From CAVVAL01 sp963742725 (GTDB lineage: Bacteria > Actinomycetota > Actinomycetes > Mycobacteriales > Cryptosporangiaceae), in assembly GCA_963742725.1 (NCBI GenBank), contig CAVUMX010000003.1, positions 372,001-436,000 of the forward strand: 64,000 nucleotides of DNA. The letters are read 5' to 3'. The position numbers and the translations under genes are program-made. Position 1 is the stretch's first letter. Every line of letters begins with the position of its first letter. Positions 49,833 to 58,563 of this stretch are shown one piece after another. Below the pieces are notes generated by a model. It saw nothing but the letters and a program-made list of their open reading frames with translations, was not told the origin of the DNA and searched no databases.

Positions 49833-51914
49833 ATGATCCGCTCCGCCGTACTCGCAGCGACCTTGCTGCTCGTCCCGATCGCCGTCACACCAGAGGACCC
49901 GGTGCAGGCGCCTGTACCCGCTTCAGCAGCCCTGCCCGCCGTCAGCAGCCCGCCGATGGGCTGGAACAGCTGGAACAAGTTCGCCTGCGACATCGACGAG
50001 ACGTTGATCCGCCAGACCGCCGACGCGCTCGTGTCCACGGGCATGGCCGCCGCCGGCTACACCTATGTCAACCTCGACGACTGCTGGATGGCGAGCACCC
50101 GCGACGCCGCCGGCAACCTGCGCGCCGACCCGACCCGTTTCCCCGGTGGGATCAAGGCGCTGGCCGACTACGTCCACGGCAAGGGGCTGAAGTTCGGGAT
50201 CTACCAGTCCGCCGGGACGATGACGTGCGAGGAACGCCCCGGCAGCCTCGATTACGAGGTGCGCGACGCGACCCTGTTCGCGTCGTGGGGCGTGGACTAC
50301 CTCAAGTACGACAACTGCTACAACGCCGGACGGCCCGCGCTGGAGCGGTACCGCGCGATGGGCGACGCGCTCCGCGCGACCGGACGGCCGATCGTCTACA
50401 GCATCTGCAACTGGGGCGAGAGCGAGCCGTGGGTCTTCGGCAACCAGTCCGGTGGCCAGCTCTGGCGCACCACCGGTGACATCAGCGACAGCTGGAACAG
50501 CATGACCGGGATCCTCGACCAGCAGGCGGGTCTGGAGCCGTTCGCCCGGCCCGGCGCCTGGAACGACCCGGACATGCTGGAGGTCGGCAACGGCGGCATG
50601 ACGGACGCCGAGTACCGCGCGCACTTCAGCCTCTGGGCGTTGCTCAACGCGCCGCTGATCGCCGGCCAGGACGTCCGCTCGACCAACCAGGCCACCCGGG
50701 ACATCCTGCTCAACCAGGACGTGATCGCGGTGGACCAGGACTGGGGCGGCTCGCAGGGCCGGCGGGTCCGCGACGACGGCGACCGCGAGGTGTGGGCGAA
50801 GCCGATGTCGGACGGGTCGGTCGCCGTGGCCCTGTTCAACCGCACCGGCGCCGCGGCGACGATCAGCGCGTCTGCGGCCGAAGCGGGGCTGGGCGGATCG
50901 ACGTCGTACGCGCTGAAGGATCTGTGGACCAAGGCCACGTCCACCAGCACCGGAACGATCAGCGCGGCGGTGCCGTCCCACGGCGTCGTGTTCTACCGCG
51001 TCAGCCGCGCCGGTTCCCTCCAGGCCGCCCCCGCTGCCGGCACGCACCAGGTGAGCGACCTGCCGTGGCTGGCGAGCGGCAACGGATGGGGCCCGGCCGA
51101 GCGTGACCGGAGCAACGGCGAGCAGGGCGCGGCGGACGGCCGTGGCCTGACGATCGGCGGCACCGCGTACCCGAAGGGCGTCGGCGCGCACGCCGACTCC
51201 GCCGTCCACGTCTATCTCGGCGGCCGGTGCTCCACGTTCACCGCGCGGGTCGGGATCGACGGCGAGTCGGGCAACCGGGGGAGCGTGCGGTTCCAGGTGT
51301 ACGGCGACGGCCGGTACCTCGCGTCGGCGCGGACCACCGGCGGGCGGGCGGCCGTCCCGATCGCCGTGGACGTCGCCGGGTTCCGCACCCTCGAACTCCG
51401 CGCCACCGACGGACGGGACGGCAAGGACTACGACCACGCCGACTGGGCCGACGCGCAGGTGACGTGCGCGGCCGGGGCAACCCGCAGCATCCACGCCGCC
51501 GACACCGCGCTCACCGGGACCGGCCGCTGGGGACCCGTCGAGCGCGACCGCGCCAACGGCGAGCAGCACGCCGGGGACGCCGCGCACCTCACGGCCGGTG
51601 GCACGAGCTATGCCCGCGGCCTGGGAACGCACGCGCCGTCGACCGTGACGATCCCGGTTCCGGCCGGCTGCACGCGGTTCCGGGCGAACGCCGGCGTCGA
51701 CGCCGAGGTCGGCGGCCTGGGCAGCGTCACGGTCACCGTCGCGGCCGACGGCGTGACCCTGTTCACCAGCCCGGTCCTGCGGGGTGGTGCCGCGGGTAGC
51801 CGGGTCGACGTGGACGTCACCGGCCGGCAGCAGCTGACGTTGTCCGTCACCGACGGCGGCGACGGCATCGACTGGGACCACGCCGACTGGGCGGACGCCA
51901 CGTTTGCCTGCTGA
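49833..51914 (+). CDS. Secreted GH27 alpha-galactosidase with two NPCBM domains
   Basis: A 693-residue exported glycosidase. The signal peptide is MIRSAVLAATLLLVPIAV. The GH27 barrel starts SSPPMGWNSWNKFACDIDET and has YVNLDDCWM, VDYLKYDNCYN with the nucleophile Asp, and GAWNDPDMLEVGNGGMTDAE with the acid/base Asp. A beta-sandwich domain follows, then two NPCBM-type modules (GNGWGPAERDRSNGEQGAAD and GRWGPVERDRANGEQHAGDA), each ending in DHADWADA. It should release terminal alpha-galactose from plant polysaccharides. ATG 49833 has GGAG upstream. Confidence 0.94.
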   Translation: MIRSAVLAATLLLVPIAVTPEDPVQAPVPASAALPAVSSPPMGWNSWNKFACDIDETLIRQTADALVSTGMAAAGYTYVNLDDCWMASTRDAAGNLRADPTRFPGGIKALADYVHGKGLKFGIYQSAGTMTCEERPGSLDYEVRDATLFASWGVDYLKYDNCYNAGRPALERYRAMGDALRATGRPIVYSICNWGESEPWVFGNQSGGQLWRTTGDISDSWNSMTGILDQQAGLEPFARPGAWNDPDMLEVGNGGMTDAEYRAHFSLWALLNAPLIAGQDVRSTNQATRDILLNQDVIAVDQDWGGSQGRRVRDDGDREVWAKPMSDGSVAVALFNRTGAAATISASAAEAGLGGSTSYALKDLWTKATSTSTGTISAAVPSHGVVFYRVSRAGSLQAAPAAGTHQVSDLPWLASGNGWGPAERDRSNGEQGAADGRGLTIGGTAYPKGVGAHADSAVHVYLGGRCSTFTARVGIDGESGNRGSVRFQVYGDGRYLASARTTGGRAAVPIAVDVAGFRTLELRATDGRDGKDYDHADWADAQVTCAAGATRSIHAADTALTGTGRWGPVERDRANGEQHAGDAAHLTAGGTSYARGLGTHAPSTVTIPVPAGCTRFRANAGVDAEVGGLGSVTVTVAADGVTLFTSPVLRGGAAGSRVDVDVTGRQQLTLSVTDGGDGIDWDHADWADATFAC

Positions 51915-51923
51915 GCCGCACAG

Positions 51924-51961
51924 CGCTGGGGATCACGGCTTGGTCAGCGTGATCCCCAGCG
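51924..51961. terminator. Bidirectional hairpin terminator
   Basis: A 14-bp perfect stem (51924-51937 with 51948-51961) and 10-nt loop lies between the convergent GH27 and S1-protease genes and overlaps the last codons of the latter. Confidence 0.75.
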
Positions 51962-52868
51962 TGTCGACGACAAAGCCGATGGGGTTGACGACGGCGAACC
52001 GCACCAGCGCGTGGGACAGCAGCCCCACGGCGCCACCGTTCTCGTCCACGACGAGGCTGCCCGAGTCGCCCGCACCGACGTCCAGCTCCACGATGCACTG
52101 CTCCTGGAACAGCGTGTCCGTGTGGTTTCGCACCGACACGCGGATGAGCGCGTGCACGTCGGTGACGACACCGGCGGTGTGGCCGGTGGTGCGGCCGGTC
52201 TTGTGGACGGCCATGCCGATCCGCGGCGAGAGGTTGAGTCCCCGGACGAGCCCGATCTCGGCGATCGGCCAGTCCACGTGGGCCGGGTCGACCTCGGCGA
52301 TGGCCGCGTCGAGACGGTTCGGCAGAGCGTGCGAGTCTGGTCCCAGGCGGAGATGCACCCGCTCGTGCAACGTGCCGAGCGTGTCGCTGTCGCCCGCGGA
52401 CGTGGCCTCGCCGAGTCCCGGTTGCAGCACGGGGCTGTGCTGGTGGACCCTGTTGGACGCCGCGATCACATGGTTGGCGGACAGCACGAACACCTCGCCG
52501 CCGGCGTGGCAGACCGCGCCGAGCGTGCCGGCCTGGGCGATCGGGCTGCTGATGCTGCACCCACCCCGCGCCGGGCGCTGCCGCGTACGGAGCGCTGACG
52601 GTCCGGCGGGAAGCACAGGCGCCGGGCCGCCGCCGGGGCGGCCGATCTCCACGACGTCCGTCCGCACGCCGTCGAGCACCGGCGGTACGGGCCCCGCCGG
52701 CGCCTTGCGCTCCACGAAGACCCGTACCGCGAACTCGCCGGTGGTCTCGCCGCCGGTTACCTTCCGCCCGACGGCGACCCCGACGACGCGCGGCAGCGCG
52801 AGCAGCATCTCCGCGTGACGGTCGTGCGCCGCGAGCGCCGGGTGGTACTCGGCAGGGAACTCGATCAC
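51933..52868 (-). CDS. Non-secreted trypsin-like serine protease
   Basis: A 311-residue protein with a trypsin-like fold (Nal1/DegP-like in general shape). The triad candidates are VFVLSANHVIAASN (His), NRLDAAIAEVD (Asp) and DVGAGDSGSLVVDENG (Ser). There is no signal peptide: it begins VIEFPAEYHPALAAHDRHAE, with MLLALPRVVGVAVGRKVTGG next, a conserved opening of this group. GTG 52868 overlaps the upstream stop (GTGA). With the two preceding genes it forms a coupled histidine kinase - unknown - protease operon. It should work in the cytoplasm; the substrate is unknown. Confidence 0.82.
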   Translation of the reverse strand: MIEFPAEYHPALAAHDRHAEMLLALPRVVGVAVGRKVTGGETTGEFAVRVFVERKAPAGPVPPVLDGVRTDVVEIGRPGGGPAPVLPAGPSALRTRQRPARGGCSISSPIAQAGTLGAVCHAGGEVFVLSANHVIAASNRVHQHSPVLQPGLGEATSAGDSDTLGTLHERVHLRLGPDSHALPNRLDAAIAEVDPAHVDWPIAEIGLVRGLNLSPRIGMAVHKTGRTTGHTAGVVTDVHALIRVSVRNHTDTLFQEQCIVELDVGAGDSGSLVVDENGGAVGLLSHALVRFAVVNPIGFVVDTLGITLTKP

Positions 52869-53389
52869 CCGAAGGCCGCGTGCCAGGCGTTGTGCATCCA
52901 GCCGCCGCTGTGCACGTCGCCAGGGATGGTGCCGTCCGGGACGTCGTCACGCGTGGCGAGGATCAGCTCGGCGTAGGCGAGTACGGTCGCGTCGACCGGC
53001 AGCGGCGCCACCGGGGACTCGGTCAGCCGCAGGGCGATCTCGGCCGGCGACAGCGTCTCCGCCAGGATCGCCCGCCGGCGCTCGCGCTCGACCTCCTCCG
53101 CGTGGCGGGCCGCGGCCTCCATCCGGGCCAGCACTGCCGGTTCGTCCTCGGTGTCCTCGGCGACCTCCAGCGCGACCAGTACCCAGAACGGTCCGAGCCG
53201 TGGTGCGAGGCGGCGGCCGCGGCTGTCGAAGAACTCCAGTTCCCGGGCGGGGTCCGGTGCGGCGTCCGGCGCTCGCGCCCACACCTTGATGTCCTCGACC
53301 ACGTGCTCGCGCAACTCCTTCACCTCGGGGAAGACGTGCAGGAACGTGTTGTCGGCGGTCAGCGCCACGACCGGGAATGCGATGTTCAT
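52865..53389 (-). CDS. Unknown protein between histidine kinase and protease
   Basis: A 174-residue soluble protein starting MNIAFPVVALTADNTFLHVF. It has a charged helical region (AAARHAEEVERERRRAILAE) and ends GGWMHNAWHAAFG. ATG 53389 has AGGAGG upstream and overlaps the histidine kinase stop (ATGA), while its own stop overlaps the protease start. It may be an adaptor or inhibitor of the protease; no family is recognised. Confidence 0.75.
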   Translation of the reverse strand: MNIAFPVVALTADNTFLHVFPEVKELREHVVEDIKVWARAPDAAPDPARELEFFDSRGRRLAPRLGPFWVLVALEVAEDTEDEPAVLARMEAAARHAEEVERERRRAILAETLSPAEIALRLTESPVAPLPVDATVLAYAELILATRDDVPDGTIPGDVHSGGWMHNAWHAAFG

Positions 53390-55356
53390 GACTGCCTCCT
53401 CTGGGCGGGAACCGGAGCGGGAACTGGTCCGGACAGGGGCAGGCGGACGGACACGCGCGTGCCGTGCGGCCGGCCGCTGCCGAGCTGGAAGGTGCCGCCG
53501 AGTTCCTCGGCACGCTCGCGCATCGAGGTCAGGCCGACGCCGTCGCGACGCTGGGCCGGCACGCCGTTCCCGTCGTCGACGATGTCGAGCTGGAGCGAGT
53601 CGGTGCGCCGCAGCGTGATCCGGCACGTGTGCGCGGCCGAGTGGCGGGCGGCGTTGGTGAGGGCCTCGGTGGCGATGCGGAACGCGGCGACCTCCACCGC
53701 GGCCGGCAGCCCGTCGAGATCGGACGGGCAGTCGAGGTCGACCGTCAGCTCGTCGCAGCCGAAGCGCGCCGCCTCCTGCCGCAGCGCCCCGGCGAGTCCG
53801 TGGTCGAGGCTCGCCGGTCGCAGCGCGTCGACGAGCCGGCGGATGTCCACACCGCACCGTTCGAGATCGCCGGAGAGTCCGTCCAGGATCGTCGCCGGAC
53901 GCTGGTCGGCGTCGAGCAGCCGGCGCGCCGCGCGCACCTGCATCGCCATGCCGGCGAGCCCCGGCCCCACGCCGTCGTGCAGCTCGCTCCGCAGCCGGCG
54001 GCGCTCCTCCTCCCGGGCGATGACGAGGCGCTCGCGCGAGTGCTGGAGGTCCAGCGTGAGCCGGTGGGCCTCGACCGCGACGGCGGCCTGGCGCGCGAGG
54101 TCCTGCAGGAGCGCGCGTTCACGGTCGCTGAACGCCTCGCCGGCCCGGCGGGGAGCGACGAGCAGCGCGCCGAGGGTCTGTCCGTGCGCCACCAGCGGGA
54201 ACGGCTCGGGCGTCCCGACCAGGCGGCCCTGCTCCGCGGCGATCGTGTCGAGCCCGGCGCTGTCGCGGATCTCGACGGCGACGTACGGCACCTGCAGCGA
54301 CTGCACGATCGTCGACACGAGACGCGGCAGTACCTCGGCCGGCCGCACGATCTCCTCCAGGTGCCGCCCGAGTTCGGAGAGGACGCCGTACGGATCGTCG
54401 CGCCGCCCGAACAGCAGGCGGTCGACCGCCCGTTGCAGCCAGCGCCGCGCGGGTTCGAAGGTGACCGCCACGAGTGCCGTCCCCACGATCGAGGCGAGCC
54501 GCTGCTGCGACAGCGCGCGGCCGACGACGTCCACGAGGAGCACGTAGGCGCCGACCACGGCGAGGCTCATCAGGAGCCAGACGAGCGCGCGGTTGAGGTA
54601 GAGGTCCAGGTCGTACAGGTGATGGCGCAGGATCGCGAGGGTCATCGCGAGCGGCAGCGCGATACCGGTGACGACCCAGGCCACCTCGAGGCCGAGCGTG
54701 TCGAGCACGAGTCCGAACAGGACGGCGACACCCGCCGCGACGAGGAACAGCAGCTGCGCACGGACGGTGCCCACGGCCCGCCGCCAGCGGGTCACCAGCG
54801 ACGCGAGCACGCCGAGGAACGCCAGCGCCTCGACCGCGACCGCCGCGAAGGCGACCTGCAGCAGCGTCCGAGCCGGACCGCTCGCGCCGGTGGCGGCGAA
54901 CAGCAGGTCGTCGGAGCTGGCCGCCGCCGCGCCGAACGTCACGGCCACTGTCGCCGCCGACACCCCGAGGAGGATCGCGAGTGGCCGCCAGCGCCGCGAC
55001 GGCAGCCGACCGTCCGGGAAGATCAGGAGCGCCAGCGGCACCAACCCCAGCGGGACCCACCACGACCACTGGCTGAACCAGGCCGCGGGCGCCCAGCTGA
55101 CCCAGCTCAGCGACACCGCGGACAGGCCGGCCGCCGCGCCGATGGCCGCCATCAGCCAGCCGACGCGGTGTCCCGGAACGTGCCGCAGGACGAGCATCCC
55201 GAGCGCTCCGTACGCGATCGCGACCGACGCGAGGAGTCCGACCTGGGCGATCGTCGGGCCGGGCCCGCCGGCGCGCCGCTGGGCCACGACGCCCGTGGCC
55301 ACCAGGACCAGGATCGCGACCACTCCGAACAACGCGGCTAACCGCCTGGTGCTCAC
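53386..55356 (-). CDS. NarL-type sensor histidine kinase with GAF domain
   Basis: A 656-residue membrane kinase. About eight hydrophobic segments fill the first 290 residues. A GAF domain lies at about 340-480, followed by HisKA_3 (REEERRRLRSELHDGVGPGL with phospho-His in ELHDGVG) and an ATPase domain (FRIATEALTNAARHS, DDGNGVP, GVGLTSMRERAEELGGTF). GTG 55356 is chosen with GGGGGCGG upstream. The response regulator gene is 100 bp upstream on the same strand. The kinase is coupled by ATGA overlap to an unknown protein and an intracellular S1 protease. Confidence 0.9.
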   Translation of the reverse strand: MSTRRLAALFGVVAILVLVATGVVAQRRAGGPGPTIAQVGLLASVAIAYGALGMLVLRHVPGHRVGWLMAAIGAAAGLSAVSLSWVSWAPAAWFSQWSWWVPLGLVPLALLIFPDGRLPSRRWRPLAILLGVSAATVAVTFGAAAASSDDLLFAATGASGPARTLLQVAFAAVAVEALAFLGVLASLVTRWRRAVGTVRAQLLFLVAAGVAVLFGLVLDTLGLEVAWVVTGIALPLAMTLAILRHHLYDLDLYLNRALVWLLMSLAVVGAYVLLVDVVGRALSQQRLASIVGTALVAVTFEPARRWLQRAVDRLLFGRRDDPYGVLSELGRHLEEIVRPAEVLPRLVSTIVQSLQVPYVAVEIRDSAGLDTIAAEQGRLVGTPEPFPLVAHGQTLGALLVAPRRAGEAFSDRERALLQDLARQAAVAVEAHRLTLDLQHSRERLVIAREEERRRLRSELHDGVGPGLAGMAMQVRAARRLLDADQRPATILDGLSGDLERCGVDIRRLVDALRPASLDHGLAGALRQEAARFGCDELTVDLDCPSDLDGLPAAVEVAAFRIATEALTNAARHSAAHTCRITLRRTDSLQLDIVDDGNGVPAQRRDGVGLTSMRERAEELGGTFQLGSGRPHGTRVSVRLPLSGPVPAPVPAQRRQS

Positions 55357-55456
55357 GCCGCCCCCAAACCACAGCCTGTCCCCGTCGTCACGGTAGATCA
55401 CGAAGACGTCACGGAATAGCGAGTTACGGCCAGTTCCGGATGCCCGAAAGGCCTGG

Positions 55457-56125
55457 TTATCGCGCGGGCGGGCCGGGCACGAGCCCGGCGTCGCGGGCCA
55501 GCAGCGCCGCCTGCACCCGGTCGGTCACGTGGAGCTTGGCGAGCACCGCCGAGACGGTGTTGCGGACGGTCTTGTCGCTGAGCCCGAGTACCCGCGCGAT
55601 CTGGGCGTTGCTGCGGCCTGCCGCGAGGTGCCCGACGACCTCGCGTTCACGCGGTGTCAGCCCGTCGAACGGCGGCGGCAGCTCGGCGGGCGCCGACCGC
55701 AGCGTGGTCAGCACGGACGCGGCCACCCGCGGCCCGAGGACGGTGCCGCCGTCGCGCACCGTGCGGAGCGCGCTGACGACCGTCTCGGGGTCGGTGTCCT
55801 TGAGCAGGTAGCCTCGCGCGCCGGCGCGCAGCCCGCGCAGCACCAGTTCCTCGTCGTCGACCATCGTGAGGAGCAGGACGGCGGTACCCGGCAGTGCCGC
55901 CAGGATCCGGGACGTCGCGTCGATGCCGTCGCCGTCCGGCAGCCGCACGTCCATGGCGATCACCTGCGACTTCTGGATGACCGCGGTCCGGATCGCCTCC
56001 TCGACGGTGGCCGCCTCGGCGACCGCCGCCACCCACGGCTCGTCCGCCAGCAGCGTCAGCAGCCCACGGCGGAACACCGGGTGGTCGTCGACGACGAGCA
56101 CGCGTGCCGCGTCCGCAGTGGTCAC
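55457..56125 (-). CDS. NarL/DevR-family response regulator
   Basis: A 222-residue regulator. The receiver has ARVLVVDDHPVFRRGLLTLL, the phospho-Asp in AMDVRLPDGDGI, and LLTMVDDEE / GYLLKD. The LuxR-type HTH is GLTPREREVVGHLAAGRSNA, with LGLSDKTVRNTVSAVLAKLH. GTG 56125 lacks a clear SD; TACGGT lies 8 nt upstream, so it may be leaderless. It is cognate to the adjacent kinase. The divergent caspase operon and a GGGAC-GTCCC palindrome between them are the likely target. Confidence 0.9.
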   Translation of the reverse strand: MTTADAARVLVVDDHPVFRRGLLTLLADEPWVAAVAEAATVEEAIRTAVIQKSQVIAMDVRLPDGDGIDATSRILAALPGTAVLLLTMVDDEELVLRGLRAGARGYLLKDTDPETVVSALRTVRDGGTVLGPRVAASVLTTLRSAPAELPPPFDGLTPREREVVGHLAAGRSNAQIARVLGLSDKTVRNTVSAVLAKLHVTDRVQAALLARDAGLVPGPPAR

Positions 56126-56190
56126 AGTGCACGACCGTAACCCGCCGTGACGCCGTCGGGACAGCATCGCCGGTTCCTCCCGGCCCGGGC

Positions 56191-56224
56191 GGGACTCGCG
56201 TCCCGTGTGGTCGGGACGCCGACC
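56191..56224. promoter_or_regulatory. DosR/NarL-like palindrome between regulator and caspase operon
   Basis: GGGAC-TCGC-GTCCC (56191-56204) has the GGGAC-N4-GTCCC layout of DosR/DevR boxes. Further GGGAC half-sites lie at 56158 and 56213, and GGTCGG-GACG-CCGACC at 56209-56224 is another inverted repeat. All lie in the 157-bp region between the response regulator start and the plus-strand operon. Confidence 0.5.
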
Positions 56225-56282
56225 GCCGGAACCTGGGTCGCGTCGGGGCGGGCAGGCCGTCCCACAGCGGAGGGGGAACCCC

Positions 56283-56981
56283 ATGACCAGCACCTACCAC
56301 AACGACGCGGCGATCGAGCACACGCTCGCGGCCATCCTCGCGCGGCTCGACCAGCTGGCGCCGGCCGGCTCCAAGGACATCGGCCCCGCTGACGTCCTGG
56401 GCCCGAACGGCAACGGCACCAGCTTCACGCTGCCCACGTACCCGCCGCTGACGACGTGGGACGACCAGCAGTGGATGGTGCCGGTGTCGGCGCTGCTGAT
56501 GAAGGCCGTCGTCAAGTCCGCGCCCGGCATCGTGCGTGACACGGTGGCCCGGAACTTCGACCTGTTCGGGACCCTCGGCACGCTCGGCGGCGCGATCTTC
56601 GGCGGGTCCGAAGGAGCCGGTGCGGGCGGCCACCTCGGCGGCATGATCGACAGCGTCGTCACCGACGTCGGCGACGCCCTCCTGGGTGGCCTCAGCACGA
56701 TCGGGAGCTGGTTCCGCGAGGCGAAGGACCTGCCGCGCGGCGAGGCGGACCTCCAGGCCCGCTTCGTCTTCCCGTTCCTCACGGCCGTCCTGCCCTCGCT
56801 CATGCAGTCGGTGCCGACGCTGGTCGCGTCGCTCACCAAGGGCTACAAGGACGTGCCGCCGACCCTCACGGACGCCGACGCGGTCGCCCGCTGGTTCGGA
56901 CCTCTGTTCCAGCACCTCATCCCGAACCTGGTCGACATCGTGCCGGACATCCTGTCCGTCATCTCCGGCCCGCGACCCTGA
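56283..56981 (+). CDS. Gly-rich hydrophobic partner of the caspase-like protease
   Basis: A 232-residue protein without a signal peptide. The N-terminal part is polar (NDAAIEHTLAAILARLDQLA). The middle is rich in Gly and hydrophobic residues (LFGTLGTLGGAIFGGSEGAG, MIDSVVTDVGDALLGGLSTI), a composition seen in amphipathic or membrane-active segments. The C-terminal half has FVFPFLTAVLPSLMQSVPTL and LIPNLVDIVPDIL. ATG 56283 has GGAGGGGG upstream. It is 85 bp before the caspase gene on the same strand. It could be a substrate or membrane effector; no family is recognised. Confidence 0.75.
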   Translation: MTSTYHNDAAIEHTLAAILARLDQLAPAGSKDIGPADVLGPNGNGTSFTLPTYPPLTTWDDQQWMVPVSALLMKAVVKSAPGIVRDTVARNFDLFGTLGTLGGAIFGGSEGAGAGGHLGGMIDSVVTDVGDALLGGLSTIGSWFREAKDLPRGEADLQARFVFPFLTAVLPSLMQSVPTLVASLTKGYKDVPPTLTDADAVARWFGPLFQHLIPNLVDIVPDILSVISGPRP

Positions 56982-57066
56982 CCGACCGGAAGCTCCGCCG
57001 GCCGGGCCGCCACAAGCGCCCGGCCGGCGTGAACCGGCACACCACATCCCAGGAAGGGACAGCACC

Positions 57067-58269
57067 ATGGCGAGAACACTTCGGCGGGGCCATTCGGGCG
57101 ACGACGTCCGGACGCTCCAGCAGCAACTCCACGCCGCCGGCTTCGACCCCGGGGCCATCGACGGCATCTTCGGCCCGGCGACGGAACGTGCCGTCCGCGC
57201 GTTCCAGCAGTCGCGCGGGCTCGACGCCGACGGCATCGCCGGCCCGCTCACGCAGCGCGCGCTGGCGGACGGCGGCGGCGGTGGCCCGGCGCCCGGGCAG
57301 TCGCGCGGCCGTTCCCTGCACATCGGAATCAACGTGGTGGACGCGAACGCGTACCCCATGCACGTCCCGGACCTCGCGGGCTGCGAGAACGACGCCCGGG
57401 ACATGCTGCGGATCGCCGGCGCCCAGGGCTTCACGGGCTCGATGATGCTGAGCCCGGCCGCGACGTCGGGCGCCGTGGTCGCGGCGATCACCGACGCGGC
57501 CCGGACGCTCCGCGGCGGCGACTTCTTCTTCGTCACGTACTCGGGTCACGGCTCGCAGATGCCGGACTCGGACGGCGAGGAGCCCGACGGGTACGACGAG
57601 ACGTGGGTCCTCTACGACCGGCAGCTGCTCGACGACGAGCTGGCCGCGCTGTGGACCCTGTTCCAGCCGGGCGTCCGGATCTTCGTCCTGTCGGACAGCT
57701 GCCACAGCGGCACGGTCGTCCGCGAGATCAAGACCCGGGACGCCGTCCCGACGGACGAGATCCGCGCGGCGGTCGCGCAGTACATCCCGGACGCCAGCGA
57801 CGCCGTCTACCGGACGCTCGTGAAGCACCTCGGCGCCGCCAAGGCCCGTGACGTGGCGGCGCCCGTACCCCGGGGGCTGTCGGTCGAGGCCCAGCGCATC
57901 GACGCGTGGGAGCGGGCCTCGCTGTACCGCTCGGTGAAGCGGGCGGCACGCGAGATGCGGACCAAGGCGCTCAGCTCCGGTCCGAGCGTGCTGCTGATCT
58001 CCGGGTGCCAGGACGACCAGGTCTCCCTCGACGGAGCCCGCAACGGCCTGTTCACCCAGAAGCTGCTGGAGGTGTGGGCAGCCGGCGGCGGTACCGACTA
58101 CGCCGACCTGCACCGCCGGATCCTCCAGCGGATGCCCGCGCACCAGACACCGAACCTCGCCTGGGGCAGCGACTACGACCAGGCGTTCGAGCGGGAGCGC
58201 CCGCTGACCATCGCGGGGCCCCGGTCCCGCGGCGTGGTGAAGGCGAAGTCCGGATCCGGCATGACCTGA
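57067..58269 (+). CDS. Caspase-family (C14) protease with peptidoglycan-binding domain
   Basis: A 400-residue protein. Residues 5-68 are a PG_binding_1 domain (LRRGHSGDDVRTLQQQLHAA; GIFGPATERAVRAFQQSRGL). After a Gly/Pro linker the metacaspase-type domain has SLHIGINVVDANAYPMHVPD, DFFFVTYSGHGSQMPDSDGE with His161 and VLSDSCHSGTVV with Cys212. It continues to LLISGCQDDQVSLDGARNGL, the second conserved half. There is no signal peptide, so the peptidoglycan domain may sense intracellular or imported muropeptides. ATG 57067 has GGAAGGGA upstream. It lies between a Gly-rich protein and a small ORF. Confidence 0.92.
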   Translation: MARTLRRGHSGDDVRTLQQQLHAAGFDPGAIDGIFGPATERAVRAFQQSRGLDADGIAGPLTQRALADGGGGGPAPGQSRGRSLHIGINVVDANAYPMHVPDLAGCENDARDMLRIAGAQGFTGSMMLSPAATSGAVVAAITDAARTLRGGDFFFVTYSGHGSQMPDSDGEEPDGYDETWVLYDRQLLDDELAALWTLFQPGVRIFVLSDSCHSGTVVREIKTRDAVPTDEIRAAVAQYIPDASDAVYRTLVKHLGAAKARDVAAPVPRGLSVEAQRIDAWERASLYRSVKRAAREMRTKALSSGPSVLLISGCQDDQVSLDGARNGLFTQKLLEVWAAGGGTDYADLHRRILQRMPAHQTPNLAWGSDYDQAFERERPLTIAGPRSRGVVKAKSGSGMT

Positions 58270-58330
58270 GCACGACGGCGGCCGCCGGCCGGTCCGGCGG
58301 CCGCCCACCAACGCAGCGAGGAGCAGGACG

Positions 58331-58540
58331 ATGACCACTCTCGACCGCGCATGGCGCGTACGGCTGTGTCCCGACAACTCGGCGTGGCTCCCGGCGGACC
58401 GCTGGTACCTCGTCGGCGACCGCGTCGGCATCGCGCGGTGGCGCGTGTTCGACCTGGAGACCTACCGGCCGCTCGGCCCGGTCGGGTCCGGCGAGATCAG
58501 CGAGGCCCGCCCACCCGAGCACCGCCGCACACCGCGCTGA
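58331..58540 (+). CDS. Small protein downstream of the caspase gene
   Basis: A 69-residue protein reading MTTLDRAWRVRLCPDNSAWL, then PADRWYLVGDRVGIARWRVF and ending EARPPEHRRTPR. It is Trp- and Arg-rich and soluble. ATG 58331 has AGGAGCAGG upstream, 61 bp after the caspase stop, so it is probably the last gene of that operon. Function unknown; an accessory or inhibitor role is possible. Confidence 0.65.
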   Translation: MTTLDRAWRVRLCPDNSAWLPADRWYLVGDRVGIARWRVFDLETYRPLGPVGSGEISEARPPEHRRTPR

Positions 58541-58563
58541 GCCAGGGCCCGTAGCCTGGGGCC

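Noticed and set aside
56283..56981. Bacterial gasdermin as the caspase partner
   Set aside because: Length and Gly-rich segments are suggestive, but no gasdermin sequence features are recognisable; kept as an unknown.
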